The notes under the pieces: generated by a model | Database searches by the model: none | Told to the model about the DNA's origin: nothing | Seen by the model: only the letters and a program-made list of their open reading frames with translations | Position numbers and translations under genes: made by a program | Origin: an uncultured Saprospiraceae bacterium | GTDB lineage: Bacteria; Bacteroidota; Bacteroidia; Chitinophagales; Saprospiraceae | NCBI GenBank assembly: GCA_937967615.1 | Contig: CALCMJ010000038.1 | Span: 1 to 64,000 of the forward strand | Length of the DNA stretch: 64,000 bases | Direction of reading: 5' to 3' | Shown here: positions 36,235 to 45,606 of the stretch, piece after piece | Layout of the letters: every line of letters begins with the position of its first letter | Numbering within the stretch: position 1 is the stretch's first letter

Positions 36235-36750
36235 ATGCATTTCAACGAATTTGAAAAGATGGTCATTCCCTTCAAAGATAAACTATACAGATTCTCTTTG
36301 CGCATAGTAGGAAACGCTTTTGACGCAGAAGATGTTATTCAGGAGGTTATGGTGAAGTTGTGGAAGAAACGAGAAATGCTTGAAACTGTTGAAAACAAAG
36401 AAGCTTGGTGCATGACAATTACCCGAAACATGTCGATTGATTGGTTGAGAGGTAAAAAGAGGATAATGATCGATATTGCTGATAGACAGGACATAAAGGA
36501 CAACAACATTGATGCTCACAGCCAAATGGAACTCAATGACTTGCAAAAAATGGTTCGGAAGTGTATAGCAGAACTGCCTGAAAAGCAAAAGGAAGTCATT
36601 CATTTGAGAGATATTGAAGGATATAGCTACAAAGAAATTGCAGAAATTACGAATACCTCTGTTGATCAGGTTAAAGTTTTAATTTTTAGAGGAAGACAAC
36701 GATTAAAAGATATAATTACAAAAAGAAATTTATGGAAAAGCGGACAATAG
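36235..36750 (+). CDS. ECF RNA polymerase sigma factor
   Basis: The 171-residue sigma-70 family factor has region 2 at about 10-80 (YRFSLRIVGNAFDAEDVIQEV, VKLWKKRE, MTITRNMSIDWLRGKKR). Region 4 is at about 110-165 (ELPEKQKEVIHLRDIEGYSY, KEIAEITNTSVDQVKVLIFRGRQRL). It probably reads its own promoter and that of the genes that follow. The next gene starts inside its last 19 bases and codes for the likely anti-sigma factor. The ATG at 36235 gives a normal N-terminus. Confidence 0.95.
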   Translation: MHFNEFEKMVIPFKDKLYRFSLRIVGNAFDAEDVIQEVMVKLWKKREMLETVENKEAWCMTITRNMSIDWLRGKKRIMIDIADRQDIKDNNIDAHSQMELNDLQKMVRKCIAELPEKQKEVIHLRDIEGYSYKEIAEITNTSVDQVKVLIFRGRQRLKDIITKRNLWKSGQ

Positions 36751-37208
36751 ATGCTTATCTGGAAAGATACTGGGAAGGAGAAACTTCTTTAGAGGAAGAA
36801 CAAATTCTTCGCAATTACTTTCGAGAAGGACAGATTGCTGAAGAACATAAAGATGCAGAAGCACTATTTAGCTTCTTCAATTCTGAAAGAGATATTGTAG
36901 CACAAAAAGCTGTAAGTGAACTCGTTCCTCAAACCCAAGCTAGCTCTAAAGCCAAAATAAGACACTTCAACTGGACAAGAATCGCTGCCAGTGTAATGTT
37001 GGTTTTTACAATGTTAGTAGGTTGGAATTATTTTACATCGCCTACAACAACTCAGAGTTCAGTCGCAGTTGATGAAATCCAAGATCCAGAAGAAGCTTAC
37101 AGAGTTACAATGGAAGCACTTGCCTATCTATCTAATAAATACGATAAAGGTGCAAAACCGTTAAATGCCATTAAAAAAGTAAACGCAACAAATATTTTCA
37201 ACAACTAA
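36732..37208 (+). CDS. putative anti-sigma factor, single-pass membrane protein
   Basis: The 158-residue protein begins with a short cytoplasmic helix-rich region: RTIDAYLERYWEGETSLEEE, LRNYFREGQI, as in zinc-less Bacteroidota anti-sigma proteins. A single membrane helix follows (about 80-98, RIAASVMLVFTMLVGWNYF), then a short periplasmic tail. No HxxxCxxC zinc site is present. It overlaps the sigma gene by 19 bases, which is the normal coupling for such pairs. Identity rests on layout and position, not on a recognised domain. Confidence 0.72.
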   Translation: MEKRTIDAYLERYWEGETSLEEEQILRNYFREGQIAEEHKDAEALFSFFNSERDIVAQKAVSELVPQTQASSKAKIRHFNWTRIAASVMLVFTMLVGWNYFTSPTTTQSSVAVDEIQDPEEAYRVTMEALAYLSNKYDKGAKPLNAIKKVNATNIFNN

Positions 37209-37233
37209 TTGATTTTCTATTAAAATTTATATA

Positions 37234-37776
37234 ATGAAAAATTTTATTCTCTTAATTCTTGCTACATGTTTCGCTACGGTGAGTTTTGCTCAAACTGATG
37301 CAATTGAAAGCTATTTTAGCAAATACCAGGATGATGAGAGATTCACAACAGTATACGTGAGCCCTAAGATGTTCCAAATGATTTCTACGGTGGCAACAGG
37401 TGCTGATGAAGCTGATGTTCAAATTAATGATGCTGACTTAAAAGTCATAGCTGATGTCATTAAAGATCTGCAAAGTTTGAGAATACTTACAACAGAGGAA
37501 AATGCTGCTGTATTCTATAAAGAAGCGAGTACGATGATCCCTACAAGCTCTTATGAAATGCTTATGAGCGTGCGTGATAAAGGGGAAAATATCAGATTCT
37601 TTGTCAAAGATGATTCAGCAGGAATGATTAGTGAATTATTACTCCTTGTAGGCGGGGAAGAACAATTCGTTCTAATGAGCTTCCTAGGTAATATTGACTT
37701 GAAGAAGATTGGAAAATTAGCAAAGACACTTGATATTGATGGAGCAGAGCATTTAGAAAAGCTAGGCGAACAATAA
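37234..37776 (+). CDS. secreted DUF4252 protein (first of two)
   Basis: The 180-residue protein has a signal peptide (about 1-19, ...TVSFAQ). The mature part is DUF4252: a segment YFSKYQDDERFTTVYVSPKMFQM, a central hydrophobic strand after LRILTTEENAA, and EQFVLMSFLGNIDLKKIGKLA near the end. Function is not known; the family follows sigma/anti-sigma pairs in many Bacteroidota. It starts 25 bases after the anti-sigma gene, on the same strand. It is a divergent paralogue of the next gene, with the same order of blocks. Confidence 0.85.
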   Translation: MKNFILLILATCFATVSFAQTDAIESYFSKYQDDERFTTVYVSPKMFQMISTVATGADEADVQINDADLKVIADVIKDLQSLRILTTEENAAVFYKEASTMIPTSSYEMLMSVRDKGENIRFFVKDDSAGMISELLLLVGGEEQFVLMSFLGNIDLKKIGKLAKTLDIDGAEHLEKLGEQ

Positions 37777-37831
37777 TACTAACACACGATTTACAAGGTA
37801 TAAGATTTACTAACCATTTAAATTAATCGCA

Positions 37832-38317
37832 ATGAGATCATTCCTATTCCTATTTTTCTTTAGCTTTCTTGCAAGTGCCTCGGTGCATGCCCAGAAATCT
37901 TTAGATGGTATCTTTGGACAGTATAGCCAGGACGAAAATGCTTCCTATGTAAAGATGGACGCATCCATGCTGAGCTATTTTGTGAAAGATGGCATGAAAA
38001 GCAAACTTAAAAACCTAGACGTAGTTATATTGGATCAAGAGCATATGCTTGACAATGCCACAAGAACTAGCATGAAAAAGTCAGCTCGTGAAAATGGATA
38101 TGACCAACTGATAAATGTCAAAGACAAGGATGCTAAAATCGATGTTCTTTCAAAAGAAAAAAGTGATTATCTAGAGTCAGTATTCATGATAGTTAACACA
38201 GTAGACAAATCAATACTAGTGCGTTTAAAAGGAAGGATATTCCTAGAAGAATTAAAGGATTTTAATTTCGGAGGTGTAGAAGGCACTGAACAATTATCGA
38301 GAATATTCAAACAATAA
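37832..38317 (+). CDS. secreted DUF4252 protein (second of two)
   Basis: The 161-residue protein has a signal peptide (about 1-20, ...ASVHAQ) and a mature DUF4252 domain with blocks shared with its neighbour (IFGQYSQDENASYVKMDASM, VFMIVNTVDKSILVRLKG). It is 55 bases downstream of the first copy and is followed at once by a strong terminator, so the sigma, anti-sigma and both DUF4252 genes form one unit. Product location is periplasm or cell surface. Role unknown. Confidence 0.85.
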   Translation: MRSFLFLFFFSFLASASVHAQKSLDGIFGQYSQDENASYVKMDASMLSYFVKDGMKSKLKNLDVVILDQEHMLDNATRTSMKKSARENGYDQLINVKDKDAKIDVLSKEKSDYLESVFMIVNTVDKSILVRLKGRIFLEELKDFNFGGVEGTEQLSRIFKQ

Positions 38318-38325
38318 ATATAAAG

Positions 38326-38349
38326 TCCCGCTAAGCGGGATTTTTTTTT
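38326..38349 (+). terminator. rho-independent terminator of the sigma/DUF4252 operon
   Basis: TCCCGCTTAGCGGGA-type hairpin at 38326-38340 (arms TCCCGC and GCGGGA, loop TAA) is followed by nine T (38341-38349). It lies 8 bases after the last DUF4252 stop. Confidence 0.92.
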
Positions 38350-38381
38350 GCTATGTTTATAAGGATGAAATATAGCAATCG

Positions 38382-41243
38382 ATGAAAATAACTTATCTAC
38401 TCTCTTTCTTATTTCTTGCAGTCACAATGCAAGCTCAGAATCCGTTCCAAGCAACTAAGGCTAGTGATCGTTTTTTAAATTTCGAAAAACATAAAGCACT
38501 TCAGAACGAAGCACTTATCCAGAATGTAGTAGGTCGAAATATAGGTCCTACCGTTTTTAGTGGCAGGGTTTCTGACATTGCGGTACATCCTGATGATCCA
38601 AGTATATTCTATGTCGCTTATGCGAGCGGCGGACTTTGGAAAACTGAAAATAATGGAACAAGCTTCACCCCTCTTTTTGACAATGAAGCTGTAATCACTT
38701 TAGGAGATATTGCAGTAGACTGGGAAAATGGAATTATTTACGTTGGTACTGGTGAAGTGAATTCCAGCAGATCCTCTTATGCCGGATTAGGTGTTTACAA
38801 ATCCATGGATGACGGAAAGACTTGGGCACATCTAGGACTTGACGATACACATCATATAGGCCGGGTAGTTTTAGACCCGCAAGATCCAAATACGATTTAT
38901 GTCGCGGCTCTAGGACATCTCTATTCTCCTAATGAAGAGAGAGGTGTATTTAAGTCTATTGATGGTGGAGCCAACTGGGAAAAAGTACATTTTGTAAATC
39001 AGAACACAGGAGCTGTAGATCTTGTAATGGACCCTAAAAATAATCAAATTCTTTATGCAGCATTTTGGGAACGCGAAAGACGTGCATGGGATTTTACTGA
39101 GGCCGGATCTGGATCTGGAATTTATAAAACAATGGATAGCGGAAAGACTTGGGCCAAAATAGAATCTGGTTTTCCACAGGGAGAAAATATAGGCAGAATT
39201 GGATTGGATATGGTTGAAAAAGACGGGACAAGTTATCTTTATGCCTTATTAGACAATTACAACAGAAGACCTGCAGAAGAGAGAGAGGATGACATGGCTC
39301 TAGAAAAAGATCTATTCAAAACAATGAGTAATACTAGTTTTCATGCACTTGATAATAAAAAGCTAGAAAGCTATTTGAGAGATAATAACTTTCCTGAGAA
39401 ATATGATGCTGGGAACGTAAAGCAAATGATTAAAAATGGAAAGGCACAGGTTTCAGATCTAGCTACATATCTTGAGGACGCAAATCGAATGCTTTTTGAC
39501 ACTCCAGTGGTTGGTGCAGAAATTTATTTAAGTACTGACGGAGGAAACAACTGGAAGAAAACACATAGTGGATATATTGATGGACTTTATAATTCCTATG
39601 GATATTATTTTGGCCAAATACGTGCAGCGCAGTATGACCCAAGTCATGTAGTTGTGATGGGAGTTCCCATTTTACTTTCAAAAGATTCAGGAGCAACTTG
39701 GGAGAATATCAATGGACCAAATGTTCATGTAGACCACCATTCTCTATATATAAACCCAAATAGACCTGGACATTATATAAATGGAAACGACGGAGGGATA
39801 AACATTTCTTATGACCATGGTGCAACTTGGGTCGCTTGTAATTCACCTGCGGTAGGACAATTTTATTATATCAATGTTGACAATGAAAAACCATACAATG
39901 TATATGGCGGTACCCAAGATAATGGCGTATGGATAGGTCCTTCCACTCATGAGGAATCTGACAGATGGCGTATTATAGGGGATTATCCATACAAGCGATT
40001 GATGGGTGGTGACGGCATGCAGGTCCAAATAGATAGCCGGAACGCAAACACAGTTTACACGGGCTTTCAATTTGGAAATTACTTTAGAATAAATAAGAAG
40101 TCTCAAAAGAGAAAATATATAACTCCAAAACCGGAGCTCGGTGAATCTCCATATCGATGGAATTGGCAATCCCCAATTTTATTATCACCACACAATCAAG
40201 ATATTCTCTATATGGGAGCAAACAAACTCATGCGATCCATGAATCAGGGGAATGACTTTGTTGAGATATCAAAAGATCTCACAAAAGGAGGTAAACCTGG
40301 CGATGTGGCATTTGGAACTTTAAGTTGTGTAGATGAGTCAAAAGTAAAATTTGGATTAATCTATACTGGGAGTGACGATGGATTTATCTATCGGACGAAT
40401 GATGGAGGGAATTCGTGGGATAGGATTTCTGACGCACTACCTCAAGATTTATGGGTAAGCAGGGTTCAGGCTTCCAGCCATGATGAAAACGTTGTATACG
40501 CAAGCTTGAATGGCTACAGGTGGGATGACTTTACAGCATATGTATACAAAAGCGTAGACAAAGGCGAAAACTGGATAAACATTGGTGAAAGATTGCCAAA
40601 CATTCCAGTCAATGTAATTAAGGAAGATCCTATTGACGCTAATCTCATTTATGTGGGAACTGACAATGGCGTATTTATAAGTTATGATGCAGGGCTTAGC
40701 TATACCTCTTTATCAAATGAACTTCCATCAGTTCCAGTACATGACTTAGTGATTCAAGAAGAGGCTGATGATTTAGTAATAGGTACACACGGCAGATCAA
40801 TTTACATTTTCGATTTGGAAGAAATCAGAAAAATACCAGAAATCCGTACAGAAGAACTGTATGTTTTCCAAGTAGAAGAAAAAAGATTTAGCTCCAGATG
40901 GGGAACGCGTCGAAATGTCTACAGTAAATATTTTACTCCTAAAATAAATATACCTATATACAGTAAGCAAGGAGGCACATTAAAGATGAAAATAAAGACT
41001 GCCGATAAAAAAGATTTAGGGGAACGTTCTTATGATTTGCAGAAAGGGATGAACTACATTGAATACGATTTGAGTGTTGATAATTCTAAGAAGTCCGTAC
41101 TTGAGTCTTTATTTAAATCCAGCGATTATAACATCAAAGTGTCAGATGAAGGAAAGTTATATCTTTATCCAGAAAGCTATACTCTAAATTTTTCTCACCA
41201 AAATGAAAACAAAAGCATTGCATTTGAACTTATAGATAAATGA
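38382..41243 (+). CDS. large secreted BNR/sortilin-like beta-propeller protein
   Basis: The 953-residue protein has a signal peptide (about 1-19, ...AVTMQAQ). It carries many sialidase-type Asp-box/BNR repeats of form S.DGG.(T/N)W, for instance KSMDDGKTWAHL, KSIDGGANWEKV, KTMDSGKTWAKI, LSTDGGNNWKKT, RTNDGGNSWDRI and KSVDKGENWINI. These form one or two propellers, as in sortilin-like (VPS10) domains. No T9SS tail is visible; the last 100 residues look like a small beta domain. Proteins of this type are annotated as glycosyl hydrolases, but no catalytic residues are seen, and binding or protein-quality roles are just as likely. Confidence 0.85.
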   Translation: MKITYLLSFLFLAVTMQAQNPFQATKASDRFLNFEKHKALQNEALIQNVVGRNIGPTVFSGRVSDIAVHPDDPSIFYVAYASGGLWKTENNGTSFTPLFDNEAVITLGDIAVDWENGIIYVGTGEVNSSRSSYAGLGVYKSMDDGKTWAHLGLDDTHHIGRVVLDPQDPNTIYVAALGHLYSPNEERGVFKSIDGGANWEKVHFVNQNTGAVDLVMDPKNNQILYAAFWERERRAWDFTEAGSGSGIYKTMDSGKTWAKIESGFPQGENIGRIGLDMVEKDGTSYLYALLDNYNRRPAEEREDDMALEKDLFKTMSNTSFHALDNKKLESYLRDNNFPEKYDAGNVKQMIKNGKAQVSDLATYLEDANRMLFDTPVVGAEIYLSTDGGNNWKKTHSGYIDGLYNSYGYYFGQIRAAQYDPSHVVVMGVPILLSKDSGATWENINGPNVHVDHHSLYINPNRPGHYINGNDGGINISYDHGATWVACNSPAVGQFYYINVDNEKPYNVYGGTQDNGVWIGPSTHEESDRWRIIGDYPYKRLMGGDGMQVQIDSRNANTVYTGFQFGNYFRINKKSQKRKYITPKPELGESPYRWNWQSPILLSPHNQDILYMGANKLMRSMNQGNDFVEISKDLTKGGKPGDVAFGTLSCVDESKVKFGLIYTGSDDGFIYRTNDGGNSWDRISDALPQDLWVSRVQASSHDENVVYASLNGYRWDDFTAYVYKSVDKGENWINIGERLPNIPVNVIKEDPIDANLIYVGTDNGVFISYDAGLSYTSLSNELPSVPVHDLVIQEEADDLVIGTHGRSIYIFDLEEIRKIPEIRTEELYVFQVEEKRFSSRWGTRRNVYSKYFTPKINIPIYSKQGGTLKMKIKTADKKDLGERSYDLQKGMNYIEYDLSVDNSKKSVLESLFKSSDYNIKVSDEGKLYLYPESYTLNFSHQNENKSIAFELIDK

Positions 41244-41333
41244 TGTTAATCGAGTATTTCTATGATTCCATAGGAATAATTATGATTTAACGTAAAGTCA
41301 TCTTAAACTGCATTTAATTACGAAAATTCCAAT

Positions 41334-42230
41334 ATGGAGGTATTAAGAACCAAGAACCTTTCAAAGAGTTATGGCAAAATCCAAGCTCTTAATAATCTCA
41401 ATCTAACTATCAATTCAGGAGAAGTATACGGCTTACTGGGACCCAATGGAAGTGGCAAAACTACAACACTGGGGATCATCATGGGTGTGCTCGCGCATGA
41501 CTCAGGCGAATTTTCTTGGTTTGAGGGTCAATACGGAATAAATCCAAGAAAAAAGATTGGTGCAATTCTAGAGACTCCTAACTTCTACCCCTACTTGGAT
41601 GCATATGAAAATCTGGAGATTGTAAGAAGGATCAAAAAAGTAGAACACCAAGATATTGATGAATTATTGAAAACAGTAAATCTTTTTGAAAGAGGGACTT
41701 CTAAGTTTAGAACATACTCTTTGGGGATGAAACAAAGATTAGCAATTGCAGCAACGTTGGTAGGCACACCTGAAGTCCTCATTTTTGATGAACCTACAAA
41801 TGGATTGGATCCTGAAGGTATTGCTGAGGTGCGTGTTATACTGAAGCGTATTGCAGATTCAGGAAAGACTGTTATCATGGCAAGTCACATTCTTGACGAG
41901 GTGGAAAAAATATGTTCACACGTTGTAATCCTTAGAAAAGGAAAACTTCTAGCCTCTGGTCCAGTTGGCGCTATACTCTCAGATGACAATACAATTGAAA
42001 TAGGTGCAGAAAATATGTCAGTACTCAAGAATTTCCTTGAGACGCATCCTGCCACCAAAGAAATAAAAGATAGAGGTAGCTACTTTGAATGCCAAGTAGA
42101 ATCTTCTTACAGGCCTACACAAATTAGTGAAAAAGCCCACGATCAAGGATTGCAAATTACGCACCTAGTGATTAGAAAAAGACGACTTGAAGAAGAATTT
42201 CTTGAAATAACTCAGAAAGACAACGTATGA
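41334..42230 (+). CDS. ABC transporter ATP-binding protein (CcmA/NatA-type)
   Basis: The 298-residue ATPase has Walker A GPNGSGKT at 36-43, the signature YSLGMKQRLAIAATL (about 128-142), and Walker B LIFDEPTNGLDPEG (about 150-163), with the H-loop MASHILDEVEK after it. The C-terminal extension of about 80 residues is like those of export ATPases that pair with ABC-2 permeases. Its stop overlaps the next gene by 4 bases, confirming the pair. It exports an unknown substrate. Confidence 0.92.
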   Translation: MEVLRTKNLSKSYGKIQALNNLNLTINSGEVYGLLGPNGSGKTTTLGIIMGVLAHDSGEFSWFEGQYGINPRKKIGAILETPNFYPYLDAYENLEIVRRIKKVEHQDIDELLKTVNLFERGTSKFRTYSLGMKQRLAIAATLVGTPEVLIFDEPTNGLDPEGIAEVRVILKRIADSGKTVIMASHILDEVEKICSHVVILRKGKLLASGPVGAILSDDNTIEIGAENMSVLKNFLETHPATKEIKDRGSYFECQVESSYRPTQISEKAHDQGLQITHLVIRKRRLEEEFLEITQKDNV

Positions 42231-43042
42231 TGCTCGATTTTATAAAACTTGAATATTTAAAGTACAAGAAGAACAGTGTTGTAACAATGCTCGTTGGCTT
42301 CTATTTTCTATTTTTCCCATTTGTAATTTTCTTCGGACAAGAATTAAAAGTTAATCTTCCAGACTTTATTCCAAACAAAAATGTCTTTTTTGAATTCCCT
42401 ACAGTTTGGGATTACTTTGGATATGCAGGAAGTTGGCTAGTCTTCTTTTTCTTAGGAGTTTCAGTTATTTACATGACCTGCATGGAGGTGACAAACAAAA
42501 CCATGCGACAAAGCATTTTAAATGGGTTTTCTAGAAATGACTTTTTTATTTCAAAGTTCTCGTCCGCTCTTATCATTGCTATAGCTGCTACAATATACTA
42601 TGTTCTTATTGTCTTGCTTGTTGGTTTTCTAAATACAGACAATCTCATGTTTGAGGACGTTTATGAAAATCAATGGTCTATAAGCAGATACTTTTTAATG
42701 TGTATGGGATATTTCTGTTTTGCTCTTTTCCTAGCCTTCACAATCAGGAAATCAGGTTTAGCAATATTTCTATATCTCTCTTATATAATGATCATAGAAC
42801 CGCTTATTCGTTGGGCAGGGCACATGTATATGTTCAAACATGAGTCAGCAATGTGGTATCCAATGAATGCTGTAGAAGATCTTATGCCAATGCCAATATG
42901 GAGATTTACAGAAGCGTTGCCTGAACAGGATATTCCATTTGATTTCCTCTTAAGCTATAAGCTTGCTATAGGACTTGCAATACTCTTTTCATCTCTTTTT
43001 ATTTTTCTAGCATACAGAAGTTTTTCAAAAAGAGACATTTAA
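42227..43042 (+). CDS. ABC-2-type transporter permease
   Basis: The 271-residue membrane protein has six predicted helices, the first after about 18 residues (VTMLVGFYFLFFPFVIFFGQ). A cytoplasmic segment TCMEVTNKTMRQSILNGFSR follows, the coupling region of ABC-2 permeases that touches the ATPase. It partners the ATPase encoded just upstream (4-base overlap). The substrate is unknown. Confidence 0.88.
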   Translation: MMLDFIKLEYLKYKKNSVVTMLVGFYFLFFPFVIFFGQELKVNLPDFIPNKNVFFEFPTVWDYFGYAGSWLVFFFLGVSVIYMTCMEVTNKTMRQSILNGFSRNDFFISKFSSALIIAIAATIYYVLIVLLVGFLNTDNLMFEDVYENQWSISRYFLMCMGYFCFALFLAFTIRKSGLAIFLYLSYIMIIEPLIRWAGHMYMFKHESAMWYPMNAVEDLMPMPIWRFTEALPEQDIPFDFLLSYKLAIGLAILFSSLFIFLAYRSFSKRDI

Positions 43043-43053
43043 GTAAAGACTAC

Positions 43054-43677
43054 TTAGTCCCAGTTTATCTGGTCAGAACGTTTTTCTAATGTGAAAGATC
43101 GTATACCTCTTGCATCTTTCCATAAGATTCTGACGTCAGACAATTGCGTGTATGTATTCCCATTTTTATCTTGATAAATGCCGGCATTTACTTCTTCAAA
43201 ATAATACCAGTTGCGTTCTCCTCTAAACCTTAATTTTATACCAGTCCTATTATCAATCAGAATTATTTCTTTCCCTAGTTTAGGCTGAAACCAAGTTCCC
43301 TCCAGGTTCCTACTAGTCTTATTTCTTTTATATTCCCTATTGGAATAATCTCTTGAATTAGGATATGCATTCCTATTATCATACCTGCGAAATGTAATTT
43401 GCTCACCATATCGTCTTGACCTCCAAATTAATTTGTCAGGCTCTCTTAGATAAATTTTATTTCCTCTATAATCATCAAAAGTACCAGGGCCTACTAATCG
43501 ATACTTCACCCACTTTTTACTATGCAAGTATTTGACTTTGATGTAATCCCTTTTAAATTTGACTTTGATTTTCTGGTTAGTGGATACGTCCACATAGACT
43601 TCAGGCTTTGTCTGTACAGTCGCAGGCAATTGTGTGCTGAAGCTTATAAATAGTAAAAGTGTAATGCATTTTATCAT
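43054..43677 (-). CDS. secreted protein with two tandem beta modules
   Basis: The 207-residue protein has a signal peptide (about 1-19, ...STQLPA). The rest is two similar modules of about 65 residues. One spans about 33-100, with IKVKFKRDYIKVKYLHSKKW, GPGTFDDYRGNKIY and KLIWRSRRYGEQITFRR. The other spans about 135-200, with IILIDNRTGIKLRFRGERNW, NAGIYQDKNGNTYT and RILWKDARGIRSFTLEK. The linker is rich in Arg, Asn and Tyr. I do not recognise a family. A wall- or matrix-binding role is possible. It is convergent with the ABC permease. Confidence 0.72.
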   Translation of the reverse strand: MIKCITLLLFISFSTQLPATVQTKPEVYVDVSTNQKIKVKFKRDYIKVKYLHSKKWVKYRLVGPGTFDDYRGNKIYLREPDKLIWRSRRYGEQITFRRYDNRNAYPNSRDYSNREYKRNKTSRNLEGTWFQPKLGKEIILIDNRTGIKLRFRGERNWYYFEEVNAGIYQDKNGNTYTQLSDVRILWKDARGIRSFTLEKRSDQINWD

Positions 43678-43758
43678 ACTTAGAATTTATAATCTAAAAG
43701 TAAACCCTAAGTATGTTAAGAACTCTTTTGAATTGGTTAATGTGAAGTTAATTAGACA

Positions 43759-45606
43759 TTACGGATTAATTTCTTTGACTGGCCATTCATTATCCTCGGA
43801 ATTAATATCAGCAACTTTCCCCATTGGATCCAACCTTATAGATTCTATGTTTTCAATATTCTGATTAATCGAAAAAGAATAAGAAGAATTTGTCCAAGGC
43901 CAATCTGGCAGCACTTTCAATTCGCTCCCATAATCACGCAACTTCTCCCCTCGCATAATGCGCAATGGTATTGTAAAATATTGTTTGCGACCATCCTTTA
44001 ATACAACTTCAATATCCACTGGCATGGGCATTACTCCTGTTTTTGTGAGACTTAATTTTGTAGCTCCAGAATCCGCTGAAATATCCGTTATTGTATAATC
44101 CACCGTGTGGGTAGTATTCACCATATATTCTTTATACCAGTCCAATTCCAAGCCAGACACCTTCTCCATTACTCGAATAAAATCATTTGGGTTTGGATGT
44201 TTAAATTTCCAATCATTGAAATATCTTAGGAGCCCTTTTGCAAAGGCTTCCTTCCCCATTATATATTCTAGCTGGCTTATAAATACAGATCCCTTTGTAT
44301 AACTCGCAGCACCATACGCTCTATTCGTTGTATAATGGTCTGAATGTGTTGACAGCGCTTCTTCATAGCCAGACTGTGTATATCTTGCAAAACTCTTTGT
44401 TGAATTGTACATTGGATTTTGCTGGACGTCTCCCTCAATTAATCCCTTTTTCTTTAGATGATTCATTACTTCTGATGAAGCAAAACTTGTGAACCCTTCA
44501 TCCATCCAAGGGTATAAAGCTTCATTTGTTCCCAAGATCATTTGGTACCAACTATGCATAAGCTCGTGGACAGATACACCCACGAGACTAGTAAGATTTC
44601 TTTCGCCAGTGATTAGAGTTGCCATTGGATATTCCATACCGCCATCTCCTCCTTGGATAATATTATAAACAGGGTAAGGATAATTCCCATAACGCGCATT
44701 TGCAAAATTGAACACCTCATCCATAATTTTCCCTAGATGAGGCCAATGTTCAGATGCTAAGGGTCCATCTTGGTAATACATATTTAGTTCAACACCACAT
44801 TCTGCTTTATGCATAAGGTGATTATAATCCGGATCAGCTCCCCATGCAAAGTCATGCACATTATTAGCCCTAAACTTCCAGGTCTTTTTTTTCTTTTTAA
44901 AAACTTTTCTCTTTAGATTATTATTCTCATTATTTTGCAATACACCACCTGCAGCAACAGTATAACTGGGATCAATTGAAATAGCAACATCAAAGTCTCC
45001 CCAAACACCATGAAACTCTCTTCCCACATAAGGATGGGCATGCCATCCCTGATAGTCATATTCTGACAATTTTGGATACCATTGTGTCATGGATAAAGAA
45101 ATTCCTTCTTTGTTATCTCTTCCTGATCTTCGTATTTGCTGAGGGACTTGAGAATTAAATTCCATATACAAAAGACAAGATTGATTAGGTAGAAGTGCAT
45201 TTGGCAAATCAACTTCTAGGACAGTTCCTTCTACGCTATACTCACAATCCTCACCATCCATTGTCAACAGGTCGATCTTATGATAACCTATTTCATTTTT
45301 TGTTAAATTATTAATACGATCACCTACACGTCCATCTGGATCCTCAATAGATCTTGACCTGACATCCATCATGCTTCCCGGCTGAAAAGCGTTGAAAAAC
45401 AAATGGTAAAACACTCTAGTAAGCGTGTCAGGTGAATTATTTGTATACACTAAATGTTGCTTTCCGTTAAATTGGAAAGTTTCAACATCCATATCTATAT
45501 CCATTTTGTATTGTGCTTTCTGTTGCCATCTATCTGCAGTTTGTGCAAATGAAACAGAATACCCTAATATCAAGAAAACACTAAAACTAAACAGTCGTCG
45601 AATCAT
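43759..45606 (-). CDS. secreted M1-family zinc metallopeptidase
   Basis: The 615-residue protein, counted from ATG 45606, has the zinc site HELMHSW at about 347-353 and the third ligand Glu370 in DEGFTSFASSE, the HExxH-18-E pattern of gluzincins. The GxMEN-like motif GGMEYP precedes it (about 322-327). The signal peptide MIRRLFSFSVFLILGYSVSFAQ starts at that codon; a longer frame from 45687 overlaps the upstream protease gene by 101 bases and lacks a leader, so the shorter start is chosen. It probably trims peptides in the periplasm or outside. It overlaps the CPBP gene by 20 bases, so the two are co-transcribed. Confidence 0.92.
   Translation of the reverse strand: MIRRLFSFSVFLILGYSVSFAQTADRWQQKAQYKMDIDMDVETFQFNGKQHLVYTNNSPDTLTRVFYHLFFNAFQPGSMMDVRSRSIEDPDGRVGDRINNLTKNEIGYHKIDLLTMDGEDCEYSVEGTVLEVDLPNALLPNQSCLLYMEFNSQVPQQIRRSGRDNKEGISLSMTQWYPKLSEYDYQGWHAHPYVGREFHGVWGDFDVAISIDPSYTVAAGGVLQNNENNNLKRKVFKKKKKTWKFRANNVHDFAWGADPDYNHLMHKAECGVELNMYYQDGPLASEHWPHLGKIMDEVFNFANARYGNYPYPVYNIIQGGDGGMEYPMATLITGERNLTSLVGVSVHELMHSWYQMILGTNEALYPWMDEGFTSFASSEVMNHLKKKGLIEGDVQQNPMYNSTKSFARYTQSGYEEALSTHSDHYTTNRAYGAASYTKGSVFISQLEYIMGKEAFAKGLLRYFNDWKFKHPNPNDFIRVMEKVSGLELDWYKEYMVNTTHTVDYTITDISADSGATKLSLTKTGVMPMPVDIEVVLKDGRKQYFTIPLRIMRGEKLRDYGSELKVLPDWPWTNSSYSFSINQNIENIESIRLDPMGKVADINSEDNEWPVKEINP

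Noticed and set aside
39843-40169. 108-residue minus-strand frame in the BNR gene
   Set aside because: Antisense to well-formed BNR repeats; no start context or homology.
41250-41290. Inverted repeat TTCTATG/CATAGGAA after the BNR gene
   Set aside because: Short, with a bulge and no T-tract, so it is not a convincing terminator.
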